Positions 34,101 to 45,511 are shown, counted from the stretch's first letter. The stretch is 64,000 nt of DNA from Angiostrongylus vasorum (GCA_018806985.1 JADANN010000422.1:1014001-1078000), one strand, 5' to 3'. Notes: a model not told the origin generated them from the letters alone. Numbers and translations: made by a program.

Positions 34101-37100
34101 TCGCCCAGTGTGTAGTGTACATTAGACAGCTCCTTTCGGTGATGCTATCACAAGTCGCATTCTATAGGTAACTGGCTAATCTGAAATTGAAGTGGAATCT
34201 TTGTTCTAATCTGGATTTCCGGTCAGAAGTGACGAACTGCTTCCTTCTTTACATTGCGGCATCTAAATATATTCGATGTCTAGGTATATCCTCCCTCCAT
34301 CCTGGTTTCAACTTGTTTTAACTGGGGTCAATGCCGATTTGTGCACCTCAGGTCTTTTCCGCTGACCGGTCATTAGTGATGGTATCGTTAGGTAGAAAAC
34401 TGGTTGAGATAAAGACAAAGCAAGAACCTCAGTGGTGAGTGGGTAACACGTGAGTCCCAGGAAGTGCTTTAAGTTTTCTAATTATTTGCCGTTTAGCCTC
34501 GTCTTTATTAATAAATATATGAAAAGATTGCTATGGTACACGCACCTTGGATTTGATATTCGCAAAAGAACAGTGGCAGATAATCCTATCAAAATCTCAT
34601 CAAGCATATCTGTTATCGAAGAGGTTAGAGCATGAGATAAAGAAATGGAAATATTTCGATACTGTAGATACACACGTTACATTCATTTCATAGGATTGTA
34701 TTCTTACAGCATAAACTTATAACAAACGCTTGAAAGAAATGCTACTGAACTTCTGGAATAATACACATTAATTTGATAACAGAACAACGAGCTGGTTCCA
34801 CTAGTTATTTGCGTAAGAAAGTCCATTACTAGTTTGTTGTGTTTTTTATTCCAAGGCATCGCGTGGAACAGGAAAGAGTGTGTTTTCCCCCTTTTAGTGG
34901 CTATGAGACATTAATTGTCCACACGTTTCACATGAGTAGTGAGGATCGCAGTGCTTTCAGGTTACTTGAACTTGACTTGCTTCACTGCCGTCGTCTTTGA
35001 TTCTCCTTCTGTGTCCCAGTGAACGGACAAGGGGGCGATGATTCTGTTGGAACCGTTTTCGTTGGCGACTAAGCAACTTTTTTTGACGTTGTGGCAATGA
35101 CGTCAATATGTTGAAAGAATATAACTTAATCTCAGTGGAAAAAAAACGTCAGGAAAACTATTCCTTTCCTGATATTCTCAACGGCACTTGCTTAAGCTAG
35201 ATCGCATTAAGGATAGGACAAAAAATTTGACATTACTGCCACTTACATTGATTCCTAGCTCTGCTACAAACAAACAGAGAGAACTGTTGTGTTATTGCGA
35301 ACGTTTTGAAGCAGAGATTTAAATCATATCACAAGGCATCATTTTGAAAGCTAAAGATGTCTGACACCTAAAGAGTGGGTCATAAAGATAGGGGTGTGTG
35401 TTATCTATTATAATTATACTCACATTCAGTTGACGAGGAGCACAGTAGTAGCGAAGCTTTTAACTACGCGGAATGGCAAATTCCCCCATGCGTCGCTTTG
35501 AGTCCAACTGTGGTCCTCCGTCTCTCCTATTTTTCTGGGTCGGAAAATTGGAACCAAACCTATCTGGGATATGCTCACTCTGTCCAAACATCGTGGTAAT
35601 GTTCTAGCACAGCTATTTCCGGCATGCAGGGAGAATGGACTGGACCAGCATTCAACGGCATTCATGCCGAAGACGAAAATAGTCAAACAGCAATCGAATC
35701 AACTTGCTAAAAAATTCGAACGCCTTCGTGGGTGGTGTTCGACCGATGAGAGAAAATAAATCAAATGCAAAAAAAATTCTGGCATCCACACAAGATAACA
35801 AACAATCTATAGCAAAAGAGAATAGACCAAGTATATGAAATAAGTGAACAGCCATTCTAGAAAAGTTGCTTTTATTGGCCATTCATTTACTATAATTGTC
35901 CTGTTTTATGGATGTCTTAGATAAATCACTGTTATACGAATTTGACCCTCATTCAATACCCGATAACGCGTCTACCACAACTAAAAAAGCGTTGAAACAA
36001 TTGCAAGAGGCTTGTGAAATTTTCTTTGACACCGTCCTTATATATAGAGGCCAGCGCAGTGGAATTAAGCACTGAGATATACGTAAGGTCATTTCTTCCT
36101 CATTGACAATCTTCGTTTTCAATTTAAACCTTCATTTCACAGAAATATTACTCGCAAGGCCCTCCGTTCAACACCATCCTTCTTGCAAGCAAGACCTACA
36201 TCCCTGCGAAGTCGGTCAACTAGTAGCTAACGTGTTTGGTAAGAGAGATGAGAAAAAAAGTACCGACTTGATACAACTTACATTACCTTATGAACTCTCC
36301 TTTTCGAGCCAATACATAACTCTCAAAGCTACTTTCTTCTTGGGCACGATTTTTTAAGGCAGTGCTTATTTCATTCAATACAAAGGTTAAACAACAAGAA
36401 ATTGTACAACTTGCCCCTAACTGCACAGGCAAAGATAACATGATTTCTAGGATATGATAAAGCATGGAGGGAAATAAATTGGCGAAACGGATAAACCACA
36501 TTGGGTTCGCATAAAAGAACGTCTAGATGGAAAGCTTAATATTCGACAAAGTACTGCTCCAGGTAGGCGCAAAGGTGCAACTGATAGTTTTGATGTGTCT
36601 GTCACGATCTTGACTCCGAAATCAAAATGCCAAAACTCTTGAAGCGCCACCGATAGAATCTGAAAATTTAGAAAGGAATCGAAAATAGCAATGCTTCACT
36701 ATCGTACGTGACTTGCATTCATACCTCAGATTGGTTTTCTAACATAAATGAGTTCCAATCATCATCGAATCTGAAAAAAAACATATTGATACTGGCGCTA
36801 TTTAAAAACGCAAACAGCGAGTACTTGTCTGAACGTACGGCTTCGTCGATGAATTTGATTTTTCTTCAGGACTTCAAAACACATACCGATTATTACGGAT
36901 ACAGCTACATAATAAAAATCTAGGCCCTGATAAAAGAGGAAGTCACAGAAACATTAGCCATCGAACATCAAAATACGTGTTAACAACTTCGTGTCAGCTC
37001 TAAAAGGAGATCCCAATGATCCAAGCCGACTGTCCACAACCGTTCTTTACCTGGAAGTCCGTAGTGGCATCGAGTCCAATCCACAGGATTGGAGCACCAG

Positions 37101-40100
37101 TCAAATGAAGTAACCTTACTCTAAAGAACGCATTCGTATAGGACGCCTGTTTATTGCCACCTCTTCCTATGTGTTTTCGTGATGGCAATGCAACCTGCAA
37201 CAGTTAGAGTTCCATTAGAGTTAGAGCAGAGGTTAAACATAACATAGTAGTACCTTAAAAATTGAATTGCACTTAATCTCGACACTAATAAGCAGTGTGC
37301 TTTTGAAATATTAAGCTAACACGAGTTGTTATAAACGAGAACGCACATGGCGAGAACGAACGACTTTGGAGAATTGACTCGGAATCATCGTTGTTGTGAA
37401 GAAAGTGGACGCCTCAAAATGGTGACCAGGTAGACCTTTCCTGACAATCTCGTATTCGACACAACCATGTTGATGCTGCAGTACTTGTAAAACATGGATC
37501 CCAGATCAGATTCAGTGCAGTGGATAACACGTGAGTCCCAGGAAAAGAGTAATCGTGGTTTCAAATCTGGTCTGCGATCCAAGTTTTTCAAAATATCTCA
37601 AAATTGTCTCAACTTTTTATTTTCGACTACTGCAGTTTTCACGGCGGGGTGTTATGTGAAATACAACCACAATGATGATGATATATTCGCAAAACTCTGG
37701 ACCACAGGTGCCTGCCGTGGTAGCGAAAGCGCTATTAGCCCTTTCATATTACACTTTAGCACCGTTTAGCCTCTAGGTATTACCCCTTAGCGTCATTATC
37801 TCAACATCGTCATTGTTGAAATTTACACAATGCTTTGATGTAGAAAAAACAGTGGGTACTAAATAAAATAATTTAAGCATTATACTCTCTTGTTGGCATA
37901 ATAGTCCAGAAAGAAATTGATTGTTCAGCCTGAATTTATAAAAACGTCTGTTTTTAGGATCAAAAAAGGAATGTTCGACAGATATTACAAGATAATCAAA
38001 GGCTAATCAAAATACTTTACTTACTTGGTAGACAATGAGGGAACCCATTTCTGTATATCGGACAGGTTTCACTAGTACTTAATTCCAAAGGTGTTCATAT
38101 CAAGGGGCAGCGAAAAATAGATGCAAATTTAGAGGATATCGTTGATGACAGGTGAGAAACAAGAATTTTAATTGAAAAGTTGCCAGGATTCGCACTTTGG
38201 TGATTTACGATGTTGTCTCTAAAACTCCTGACCACAGCTGTCTGCTGTGGAAATCGAACCCGTACCCTTTCCGGCGGCTAAAGTGTTCACCATTACACCA
38301 TGCTGGTCCTTCGTTCCAGGGCAGAGAAAAAACGAAACACCTACGGTCGGGAGTTTTGAAAATATCTCAGCATCATTGCCGTTGTTATCATTGTAGTTAT
38401 ATTTCACATCATACCCTGCCATGTGGTGCGTATGGCGCAGTGTTCGGAGGCGCCCTGCAACACCACGTGGAATCGAACCCCGCGCCCACGACCCTCCAAG
38501 CCTTCCATCCCTCCGGGGTCGACAAATTGGTACCAGACTTGTCTGGGAGGTTAGCAGCACTGGCTCGGTATATCGGTTGACCCCCCGCGGGTCATTGTAA
38601 AGGCCAGATATGCATTCAATCACTTTCAAACGATGCCTAGTGAAGTCGAATGCATGGCGCATCCCTCAGGGGATTGATCAACGCCAAGAGCTTTAGCCCT
38701 TATCCTTTACCCTGCCATTAAAAAAAGAAGAGACAATGAATGAAAAAAGTGGTTATGTTAAAATGTCAATTTAGATTATTACAGAATGCATTCTTAATCC
38801 ATCCATAGATGTCGTACAATCCAAAAATCACGAATTCTTCTCGTTGCCCCCACGATACAATACCTGGAGGAGATCGTGTATCGGTTTTCTATCATGTGAA
38901 TATTGACCTAAGTACCGGAACTGACGAGAAACTGTTGGGACTTTCATAAGCTGAAAATTTGACTGTCGCAGATTAGTTGCCTTTCCCTTAATTTGGCTTT
39001 GCCGACAATGTTGTAAAAAATAAAGTCGTTTAGAGTCAAAGTCGAAATGATTTCGCATACCAAATAAAAAAATTTCGACGATTAGGCTTGATTCGACGAA
39101 ATGCCGTTGTTCACGTGTTGTGCTTTTTGCAGACAATAGTGTTTGCTCGTTCCCTAGCAATTCTGTTGGAGCCACCAAAATGGCGTTTATTTGGCCTGAC
39201 GTTTCAAATTATTGATCGCAAGTTTTAATATTTACCAATAATCTTCCTCTTATTGCCAATTTCAGATCTCGCCAAGCGTCCGTAGTACATTCAGCTTACA
39301 TCTCTCGTTTAGTACCGTATTGCTCTAGATCCTTTGGTTTATCCTCGAAAATATTCATTTGAAGATATCTTTCCTGAAAACTCAGATGTGCCCTTATCAG
39401 TGTGCTAAAATAGGTTGTGTTTAGCTGTGGTTTGCTATAATTTCATCTATAGGGTGACCCGTTTTCATCTATCGATGAATTCGTGTAGCATTCATGAGAA
39501 CCGACATCTTGAATCATATCTTTTGCAGTGGTATAAGTAGATTCAAATGCATACAAAACAACTTAAGGCTAGTGGAATCGTTGTTTTGTCATTTTCAGCA
39601 CGACGTTTGTAAAACTGAAGTATTTAAAACGCTATTCCAGATATACTGGCACCATTTACTTTAGAAGAAGTTTTTTGCACCGAAGTTTAATATTCGTTGA
39701 CAAAAAATGGAAACGGAATTCTTTGGGGTGTACACAATCCTATTCAGTTGGTATGAGTTAACTAAGGCGATACTCGACGTCCAGACACGTTGCCTCATAA
39801 AAATTACTACAACAAAACTTTATGTGCACAGACATGACCATTATTGGAACAGTGGCTACGTACTCATGAGTACACCAGTGGATGGGTCTTTTGTACTATT
39901 CCGCACCACAAGCAAGCCAAACCGTTCATTACTCTGGGATCAGCAAAGCAAAAAAAAGAACTAAGTTGACAGATCGGCAGGCACACGCCGTTCATTTTAT
40001 AGGCTAATGATGTACTCACCTCTACTGTGCTCATGATTTAATTCCTATTGATTGAAATTGATCGACGCCTTGCACTTCTTTTTTATCCTTTATAACCAAC

Positions 40101-41472
40101 CAAACTATTGAGAGATAAATTGTTTTGGTATCCTTAGTGAGGCTCTATAGTTGTGCTATAGTAAATTTTACAACCTATAATAAGATTTCGCTGTAGCCAT
40201 TATTTGCCAGCAATCTTAGTCTCTTTTTCCGTGTCAGCTGCAGTGAGTTACCTTCTCTGTATTTCTGTACTAACTCGACTAAATTGCTTGTCCGCGGTCC
40301 CTGCGCTTCCCTCCAAATCCCATTATGTGGTCATATTACTTCTACAGATAGCATATTCCAGTTCTGATGACGATATACATCAGGTGCTCACTATTGTTAG
40401 GAGATAATCTTATTCTCATGACACCTTCTAGTGTTCGCATCATCTTTTTAAAAGTTAAGTTTTTACTATGAGAGGATATTTTTGAAAACGTTGGATCAGT
40501 GGCGAATGCAAGTGAATTAAGAACCATTCAATAATTTTCATTTCTAAAAGGTGCTGCTTATTTCGTTACATCTTGCTTGATCGGTCGGTAAACTAACTGC
40601 AGAAGGTTTACTGCTGTTCTTGAGGACGCTAGGCATCAGTCCTCTGACTCAGAAAGGCACAAGAATTCCTGATTGATGTCATGGAAGTGCTCTTACACAT
40701 CTGTACCATAATTCCAAATCAAATTGCGCTCGACCAAAGTCCAACAAGTCAATAAGGAAAAAAATTGTAAGAAACCTCAAAAGAAGCAGAACCTACGCAC
40801 GAACACTACCACCATGGTTGGTGCTTGCCAGAAAACGAAACCATTGGAAGAAATGCTGGTGCAGCTACGAATAAATGGATATGATCCAAAGGTCTTTCCA
40901 TTTGTGTTAACGGAAATTCTGTATAGAGCTTTGTCTCTGAGACTGTAAAATATCGGCAGGGATTATTATTTTCTCAGTTGATTTAACTTGGCTTTGAAAA
41001 TCATTTAATTCTGAAGTGTACGTTCAGCCAGATCAAATCGAATTACCATTGCTCTTCGATGTCGCTGTAAAGAGTATGATTGGTCTCGTATGGCTTTGTA
41101 GGGTTTCAATGACGGTGAGACAGCTGAGATAACATTCATTGAGTTTGCCAAGACAAAGGGCAGGGTTTTTTCATCTGAAAGTGTTTTTCGTCGTTTCTCG
41201 CTCTCGATTAGTGTAGTCCTCTAAGCCATTCAAATATCATCCATAAGCACCGCTGTGATGTTATGGATTTGAAATTGAACGCTGCCTATTCGTAACACAT
41301 TGTTCATCTCTCTCCTGAATACGATTATTGTTCACGCGTCCTTCTATGTCATACAATATGATAATGCGCTCGATTCTTTTTCCTTTTTTGATAGTCCCGA
41401 AGAAGACATCTCTGAGCTGGTAACTTTCAGCAGCCTCATCCTCTATGCTTTCTTTTTCATTTTCTATAGGAA
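31159..41472 (-). CDS. Large multi-exon gene, unrecognised helical protein
   Basis: Minus-strand exons, 5' to 3': 41472-41336, 38950-38864, 36420-36287, 35263-35247 (17 nt), 34609-34546, 32864-32690, 32459-32335, 31626-31587, 31523-31378, 31257-31159 (stop TAA). Phases agree at every junction except 32690/32459, where a small exon of 3n+1 nt seems to be missing. The last two exons and that at 38950 have strong acceptors (GGTTTCAG, ATTTTCAG) and several donors are GTAAGC, GTGAGT or GTAAGT. The product is largely helical: ILYDIEGR; RKPIHDLLQ; LNEISTALKNRAQEESSF; LSRIDDLYYEFHVVFKDLV; SLLQRILDFLKHS; YLSKLKSKQVREIVKKN; EHEKLAENAEDPN. Scattered Cys suggest secretion. It vaguely recalls nematode WSN-domain proteins. 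The 5' end and signal peptide are not found, and the two upstream exons are the least certain. Confidence 0.5.
31861..32118 (+). repeat. SINE family A with well-kept pol III boxes
   Basis: Box A is TGGCTCAGTGG (31871-31881). Box B is AATCGATCC (31910-31918), matching GWTCRANNC at eight of nine positions. The 3' end is GATTGATCAACGTCGAGATC and then TTTATCCTTCACC. It lies in an intron of the minus-strand gene, in the opposite orientation. Confidence 0.9.
33115..33560 (+). repeat. SINE family B, tandem partial dimer
   Basis: A 5'-truncated copy (33115-33345, tail GCAGTAAATAAAAAAGTTGG) runs straight into a second copy (from about 33345, GAGCCAGCTTAGCTAGG) that breaks off inside the head. It is intronic in the gene at 31159-41472. 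Confidence 0.75.
34308..34470 (+). repeat. SINE family B, alternative-head fragment
   Basis: The 5' body (TTTTAACTGGGGTCAATGCC) is followed by a head of the second type, CCTCAGTGGTGAGTGGGTAAC then ACGTGAGTCCCAGG. It is truncated before box B. Confidence 0.6.
35505..35600 (+). repeat. SINE family A body fragment
   Basis: GGGTCGGAAAATTGGAACC then AAACCTATCTGGGAT corresponds to the family A stretch GGGTCGGCAAATTGGTACC then AGACTTGTCTGGGAG. The copy is old. Confidence 0.5.
36143..36238 (+). CDS. Candidate internal exon on + strand inside the minus-strand gene
   Basis: TTCATTTCACAG and GTTTGGTAAGA bound a 96-nt exon. In the phase 1 to 1 frame it contains HHPSCKQDLHPCEVGQL. The phase 0 and phase 2 frames stop shortly before the donor. 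It sits only 49 bp from a minus-strand exon at 36287-36420. It may be a nested gene or chance. Its exit phase fits the membrane exon at 43031. Confidence 0.25.
37500..37765. repeat. SINE family B, head-to-tail inverted pieces
   Basis: A sense head (GTGCAGTGGATAACACGTGAG with box B-like GTGGTTTCAAATC) is joined at about 37590 to an antisense body and head (AACTTTTTATTTTCGACTAC onward). Confidence 0.7.
38210..38412. repeat. SINE family B with best-preserved tRNA-like head, split by SINE A
   Basis: On the minus strand, 38300-38282 reads TGGTGTAATGGTGAACACT (box A) and 38261-38249 reads GGGTTCGATTTCC, a perfect box B. The element then inverts and continues on the plus strand to ATACCCTGCC, where family A has inserted. 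It resumes at 38719-38760 (TTAAAAAAAGAAGAGACAATG). Confidence 0.85.
38423..38708 (+). repeat. SINE family A nested in SINE family B, 10-bp target-site duplication
   Basis: Bounded by ACCCTGCCAT at 38413-38422 and 38709-38718, which is family B sequence. The 286-bp copy has TATGGCGCAGTGTTCGGAGG (box A), GTGGAATCGAACCCCGCG (box B), and the tail GATCAACGCCAAGAGCTTT then AGCCCTTATCCTTT. Confidence 0.93.
38761..41335. other. Intronic or intergenic; small unsupported frames
   Basis: Besides the minus-strand exon at 38864-38950, a TCATTTTCAG at 39588-39597 opens a 21-codon frame on + (HDVCKTEVFKTLFQ). Frames at 39707-39964 (+), 40342-40527 (-, with a GTGAGC donor) and 40724-40948 (+) look protein-like but lack two-sided splice support. 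Confidence 0.3.
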
Positions 41473-41814
41473 CTGCAAATATACCTAGTTTGTGGTTACG
41501 TGAAAACCACGTCACCACCATTAGAGCTGTTTATCGAAACAACCATAAGGATGATTTATAAGAAAAAAAATATGACAAATTCCTGCTCAAAACCTACGTC
41601 GTTGATAAGTTCCTGCTACGATCTCACCTGATTGAAGTGTTAAATTAAGTCACATGCCACAAATTGACTGACAATTTCATAGTTGTGTTGAATGTAGTTT
41701 GAAAGTGCAACAGTGAACGAGAACAACTTTCGATTTTTTATCTTACGTGTCAAGCTGTACTGGTCCTCGTCATCCGTCCTTCCGCCGTTCTGTGATTTGA
41801 ACTACGGTTGCTCG

Positions 41815-42130
41815 AAATGTGTTTAAATTGGCGAGCTTACACAAGGTTGATAAATTAGCTTTATTCGGCTAACGTTTCGACGTCCTTGCTTTTATCTGAG
41901 CCGATGATCCGAGTCGATGGCCCGTGGTCTGTGGTCAACAATTGGGGATCATTGGCTCTGATGAGGACAAAGATGTCATAACGTTAGTTGAATAAAGCTA
42001 ATTTATCAAACTCTTGTAAGCTCAGCAATTTATATATCTTCATTATATATTGTATATTTATATTATAGTCAGTATATCTTCACTATTTCACTACCGAGAT
42101 TAAATGGCGGTCGGATTGAAAATTACTATG
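41815..42130. repeat. Inverted-repeat element family C
   Basis: Left GGCGAGCTTACACAAGGTTG and right CTCTTGTAAGCTCAGCAATT are inverted. The core on + is CTGATGAGGACAAAGATGTC then ATAACGTTAG, an intact CTGATGA box with GAAA altered to ATAA. An AT-rich insertion separates the right arm from the outer flank TTTCACTACCGAGATTAAA. Confidence 0.7.
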
Positions 42131-43030
42131 GCTGCTCATTTATTTATCAAGTATGAAATAATTTCTTAGTGTTACCGACTCATCTGTCGTGAGTGGAATT
42201 CCTTAACAATCTAGTGGTCCGCTCACAGTGCTGGATGGTTCGATGGACTCAAAAATCATCATAATGGTCCTAGAAAAGCGTTCGTTCATGAAAAGTACCC
42301 ACGAGGAGCCTGTTCAACTTCATCTTTATTAGATGGGATCCAATTATTGCAGGCGAACCCAAACCGGTACCAATGTGTAATACTTAGCTTTGCGCGCGTT
42401 CACTTCCACGAAAGCGATTGCAGGAAAAGAAGCCGGTGGAAGTGCTTGGACACGAGCGACATGTAAGGGTGGACCATTCAAGTATATGCAAAATCTTTAA
42501 ATTTTTTTCAGAGAGTTAGATATAGTGAGTCTACACTTTCAACCTGCCTCTGTTGTCTTATGTCTGTCCCGCACATTTGATCCTCGTTTAACACCTGATT
42601 CGCCACCCAAAAACGAGCTACATAGCCTTGTGCTGACTAGCTCGAATAGCTCACGTAGAGAAACTTCATAAAGCGATACTGATCCATGGATGTTGGTTTT
42701 TTTGTTTCTGATGTAGGGTTAATTTACAAAAACTTTCAAACCGATGACTTGCTTTGCGTCATATTTTCACTAGCATGACATCGGGGTTCAACAACTTCTT
42801 AATACATTACACGTTTTTTATGCCGACTTGCTATTGTATCACTGTTTTACCATTTTTTTTCATTTCATGCCACCCGTTTTCTCAAATCTGCCTTGCGGAT
42901 CCCAGCAATTCCTGGATTCCATTTGTTTCCTCGTGTCCGACAGCCACAAAGGTTTTCCTACTTTTTCGAGTTTGGATTCGGATGCTGCTTGAGGGTTTCC
43001 GTCTTTTTTGTAAACGCTATTGAGTGTTAG
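42131..43030. other. No supported gene
   Basis: Hydrophobic frames at 42754-43023 (+) come from T-rich sequence. No donor/acceptor pair frames them convincingly. Confidence 0.3.
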
Positions 43031-43230
43031 TAGAGTCGGCTTTTTCTGAAATTTTCCAACCTACGATGAGTGAAGGGGAGGGTCGAACCAGCACAATGCT
43101 CGTCATGATCGGTATCACTACCACTCTCATGTCCTGTATTCGCTATTATTGCAAAAAAATGACATTTCGACAAAGCGTTGTTCAACAACGCAAGTATTGC
43201 CTTGAGGGCGAAAAAACTCCACTGTTATAA
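43031..43230 (+). CDS. Candidate C-terminal exon, single-pass membrane protein with dileucine tail
   Basis: This open frame (phase 1 from an AG at 43030) ends at TAA 43228-43230. It encodes an acidic ectodomain stub (ESAFSEIFQPTMSEGEG), a hydrophobic segment (TMLVMIGITTTLMSC), a basic stop-transfer region (RYYCKKMTFRQ) and a final EGEKTPLL. EKTPLL fits the [DE]xxxL[LI] dileucine sorting signal used for endosomal/lysosomal proteins. The acceptor (GAGTGTTAG) is weak and the preceding exon is not identified. Confidence 0.4.
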
Positions 43231-43934
43231 AGAATGTACTTTCATAGGAAAATCACCTAAAACTAACTAGCGTTTCTAAGTTGGACATATATTGCGATTA
43301 GGAAAGTAACGATGGACACATGGAAGATGGTCGTCGCCAAGCCTTCTAGTAGTGGATGCGACAAGACAGACATGCATGGGATTCACCCGTTTAAAAAACA
43401 CCTAAAACTTCCTCGTTTATTCACCGACCCCGCCAATGCGTTATCGATATTATTGTGCAATCCAACTCCGAACAAATTCTCTAAGAAAAACACCATTGAG
43501 CCATTCCAGGTGCCTTCAGGGTGAAGATCATCCCACAACTATGATCAATTTAAGAGAGTGGTAGGCTTTGTGGTAGCTGGAAGTGTTCAAATTTACTGGT
43601 TACTCGTTGCTAACACGTTGCCGCCCTTGCACATCACGGTTCTTTGTGAAGTTTCGCGACCAGTTTCGTCACATCACGGGGACACAATCAATTAAGGCGT
43701 TATGATATGAATGAGTGATAGAATGTTCATTCTTTACTGTGATTGTTCCGAGAAAATTGGAACGAAAGAACATTTTGAAGCGGAGGATTCAAACATAATT
43801 CTCTTCTGCTTTGCAAATGCTGCTGAGCGCTTTCACTATTACTTTAGATATCGGGTACTGCTTAAGAAACATTCAGTTTATAACGGATAAAGCGTTTATT
43901 GAAACTAGTTTCTTGCTCCTAATTGCTATCGAAC

Positions 43935-44200
43935 GTAGGTGGTAGCGGTGTGACTAGTAATGCAAGCGCTCTCCTCCAGCCCGCGTAGGAACACCCTAGC
44001 TAGGCTATCTAAAAGACTGCAAGGAGAATTAGCTTAACCATCATCCAAGGGCATTCATAAAGAGGACGGAAACGCTCTAGCAGCAGCGGAAACAACGCGA
44101 AATATTCGAGGACCTCTGTGGATAATAAATGCGATAAAATTGAATCGAATGCTAGAAGTGCTAGGATCGGGGCAGTAGATGTGATAACGAGTCAGGTAGT
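43935..44200 (+). repeat. Repeat family F, partial
   Basis: GCGCTCTCCTCCAGCCCGCG and AGCAGCAGCGGAAACAACGC, then GGACCTCTGTGGATAATAAATG and GATGTGATAACGAGTCA, parallel the copy at 46425. The head is deleted. Confidence 0.6.
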
Positions 44201-44219
44201 GAAATCTAATGTACTGTAA

Positions 44220-44501
44220 AAGGATAAATCTCTCGGCGTTGATCAATCCTTTCAGGGATGCGCCATGCATTCTACTTCATAAAGTATTCTTGGAGCTAAC
44301 TGAATGCATATCTGGCCTTTACAATGACTTGCGGTGGTCTACCGCTAACGATGTATCGAGCCAGTGCAGCTTTCCTCCCAGACAAGTCTGGTGCAAATTT
44401 TCCGAGCCCGAAGGGATGAAAGGCTTGGCGGGCCATGGGCGCTAGGATCGATTCTACGTGTGTGTCGCAGTGACGTCTCCCAACCACTGCGCCACAAGCG
44501 C
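44220..44501 (-). repeat. SINE family A with 14-bp target-site duplication
   Basis: Bounded by CTAATGTACTGTAA at 44206-44219 and 44502-44515. The head is at the right end on the minus strand (GGCGCAGTGGTTGGGAGACG). The 282-bp length matches the other bounded copies. Confidence 0.93.
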
Positions 44502-44932
44502 CTAATGTACTGTAATATAATGTAATGTGATACAAATCAGTGCTGTTGCGATGACAGCTAGACAAAAGCTATATAGGCAGTATTTCTCCTCAAAATTTGT
44601 CCATATAGCTATTAAAATAACGTTCAAATACGTTATGGGTGATTGCACGATATGATAAACGAGGTGAAGCCGAACTATCCATTCACAGTATTTCACTTTT
44701 GTTTTCCTTATTTTATGTCAGAGATCACATCGTTTTTGCACAATGTCTGTTGTTAAACCTCTTCACCAAATTAATCTGAATACTGTATGAGGAAATAATC
44801 TTCCTCCAAATTTGCTCACACCATTATCACCGCTTCTGTTTCTTGATGACTTATTTACTAATCAAAAAAACCAACGTCATTTTGTTGTTTTAGAACTGGG
44901 ATTTGTGAAGACGTCAACTTTTTCACCTTCAG

Positions 44933-45115
44933 ATGAAACAAAGCTCAACTGTAACACATCCGCCGGAAATCGATTACATATCTAACGCAAAAAGTAAGCT
45001 ATCATTTTTTTGGTATTATTCATCTGTTTTTACAAATAACACAGTATTTTGTTGGTTTTCCCAAAAGTTGGCAGTCTTCCTAAACCAATGCCGTGATTTG
45101 GTATTTCCACCATAA
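44933..45115 (+). CDS. Candidate small gene or first exon
   Basis: TTTTTCACCTTCAG ends at 44932 and is followed at once by ATG, the layout of a trans-spliced start. The first 61 nt (MKQSSTVTHPPEIDYISNAK) end at a strong GTAAGC. A 51-nt T-rich stretch ending AACACAG could be a short intron that is also in frame, after which IFCWFSQKLAVFLNQ continues to TAA. The product is 43 residues spliced or 60 unspliced. It may alternatively be the first exon of a longer gene. Confidence 0.35.
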   Translation: MKQSSTVTHPPEIDYISNAKSKLSFFWYYSSVFTNNTVFCWFSQKLAVFLNQCRDLVFPP

Positions 45116-45227
45116 AAGGAAACTTTTGCTACTATTTAGTTTTTCCAAAATGCTTGGAAAAATGGTCTTTGTAGAGTTATGTGTGAGAACTGTAGAGGTC
45201 CAAAAAGCGAACTAAAAGAAAAGATAA

Positions 45228-45511
45228 AACAAATAAAGCTCTCGGAGCTGATCAATCCCTGACTGATGCACCATGCATTCGACTTGATTAAGCATCGTTT
45301 GGAGGTGATTGAATGCATATCTGGCTTTTACAATGACTCGCGACGGCCTACCGATGATGTATCGAGCCAGTGCTGCTACACCCCCAGACAAGCCTGGTAC
45401 CAGTTTTCCGACCCCGGAGGGATGGAAGGCTTGGTGGGACCGTGGGCGCTGAGATCGATTCGACGTGTGTTCCAGAGCGCATCCGACCACTGCGCCAGAC
45501 GCGCCCTCTTG
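45228..45511 (-). repeat. SINE family A
   Basis: Full-length copy with its head at the right (GGCGCGTCTGGCGCAGTGG on the minus strand). A possible short duplication, AAAGAAAA, lies on both sides. Confidence 0.88.

Noticed and set aside
38245..38305. tRNA-like fold on the minus strand with perfect box B
   Set aside because: It continues directly into the SINE B body; an isolated tRNA gene is not supported.
38219..38662. 147-codon minus-strand open frame
   Set aside because: It is entirely SINE A and SINE B sequence.
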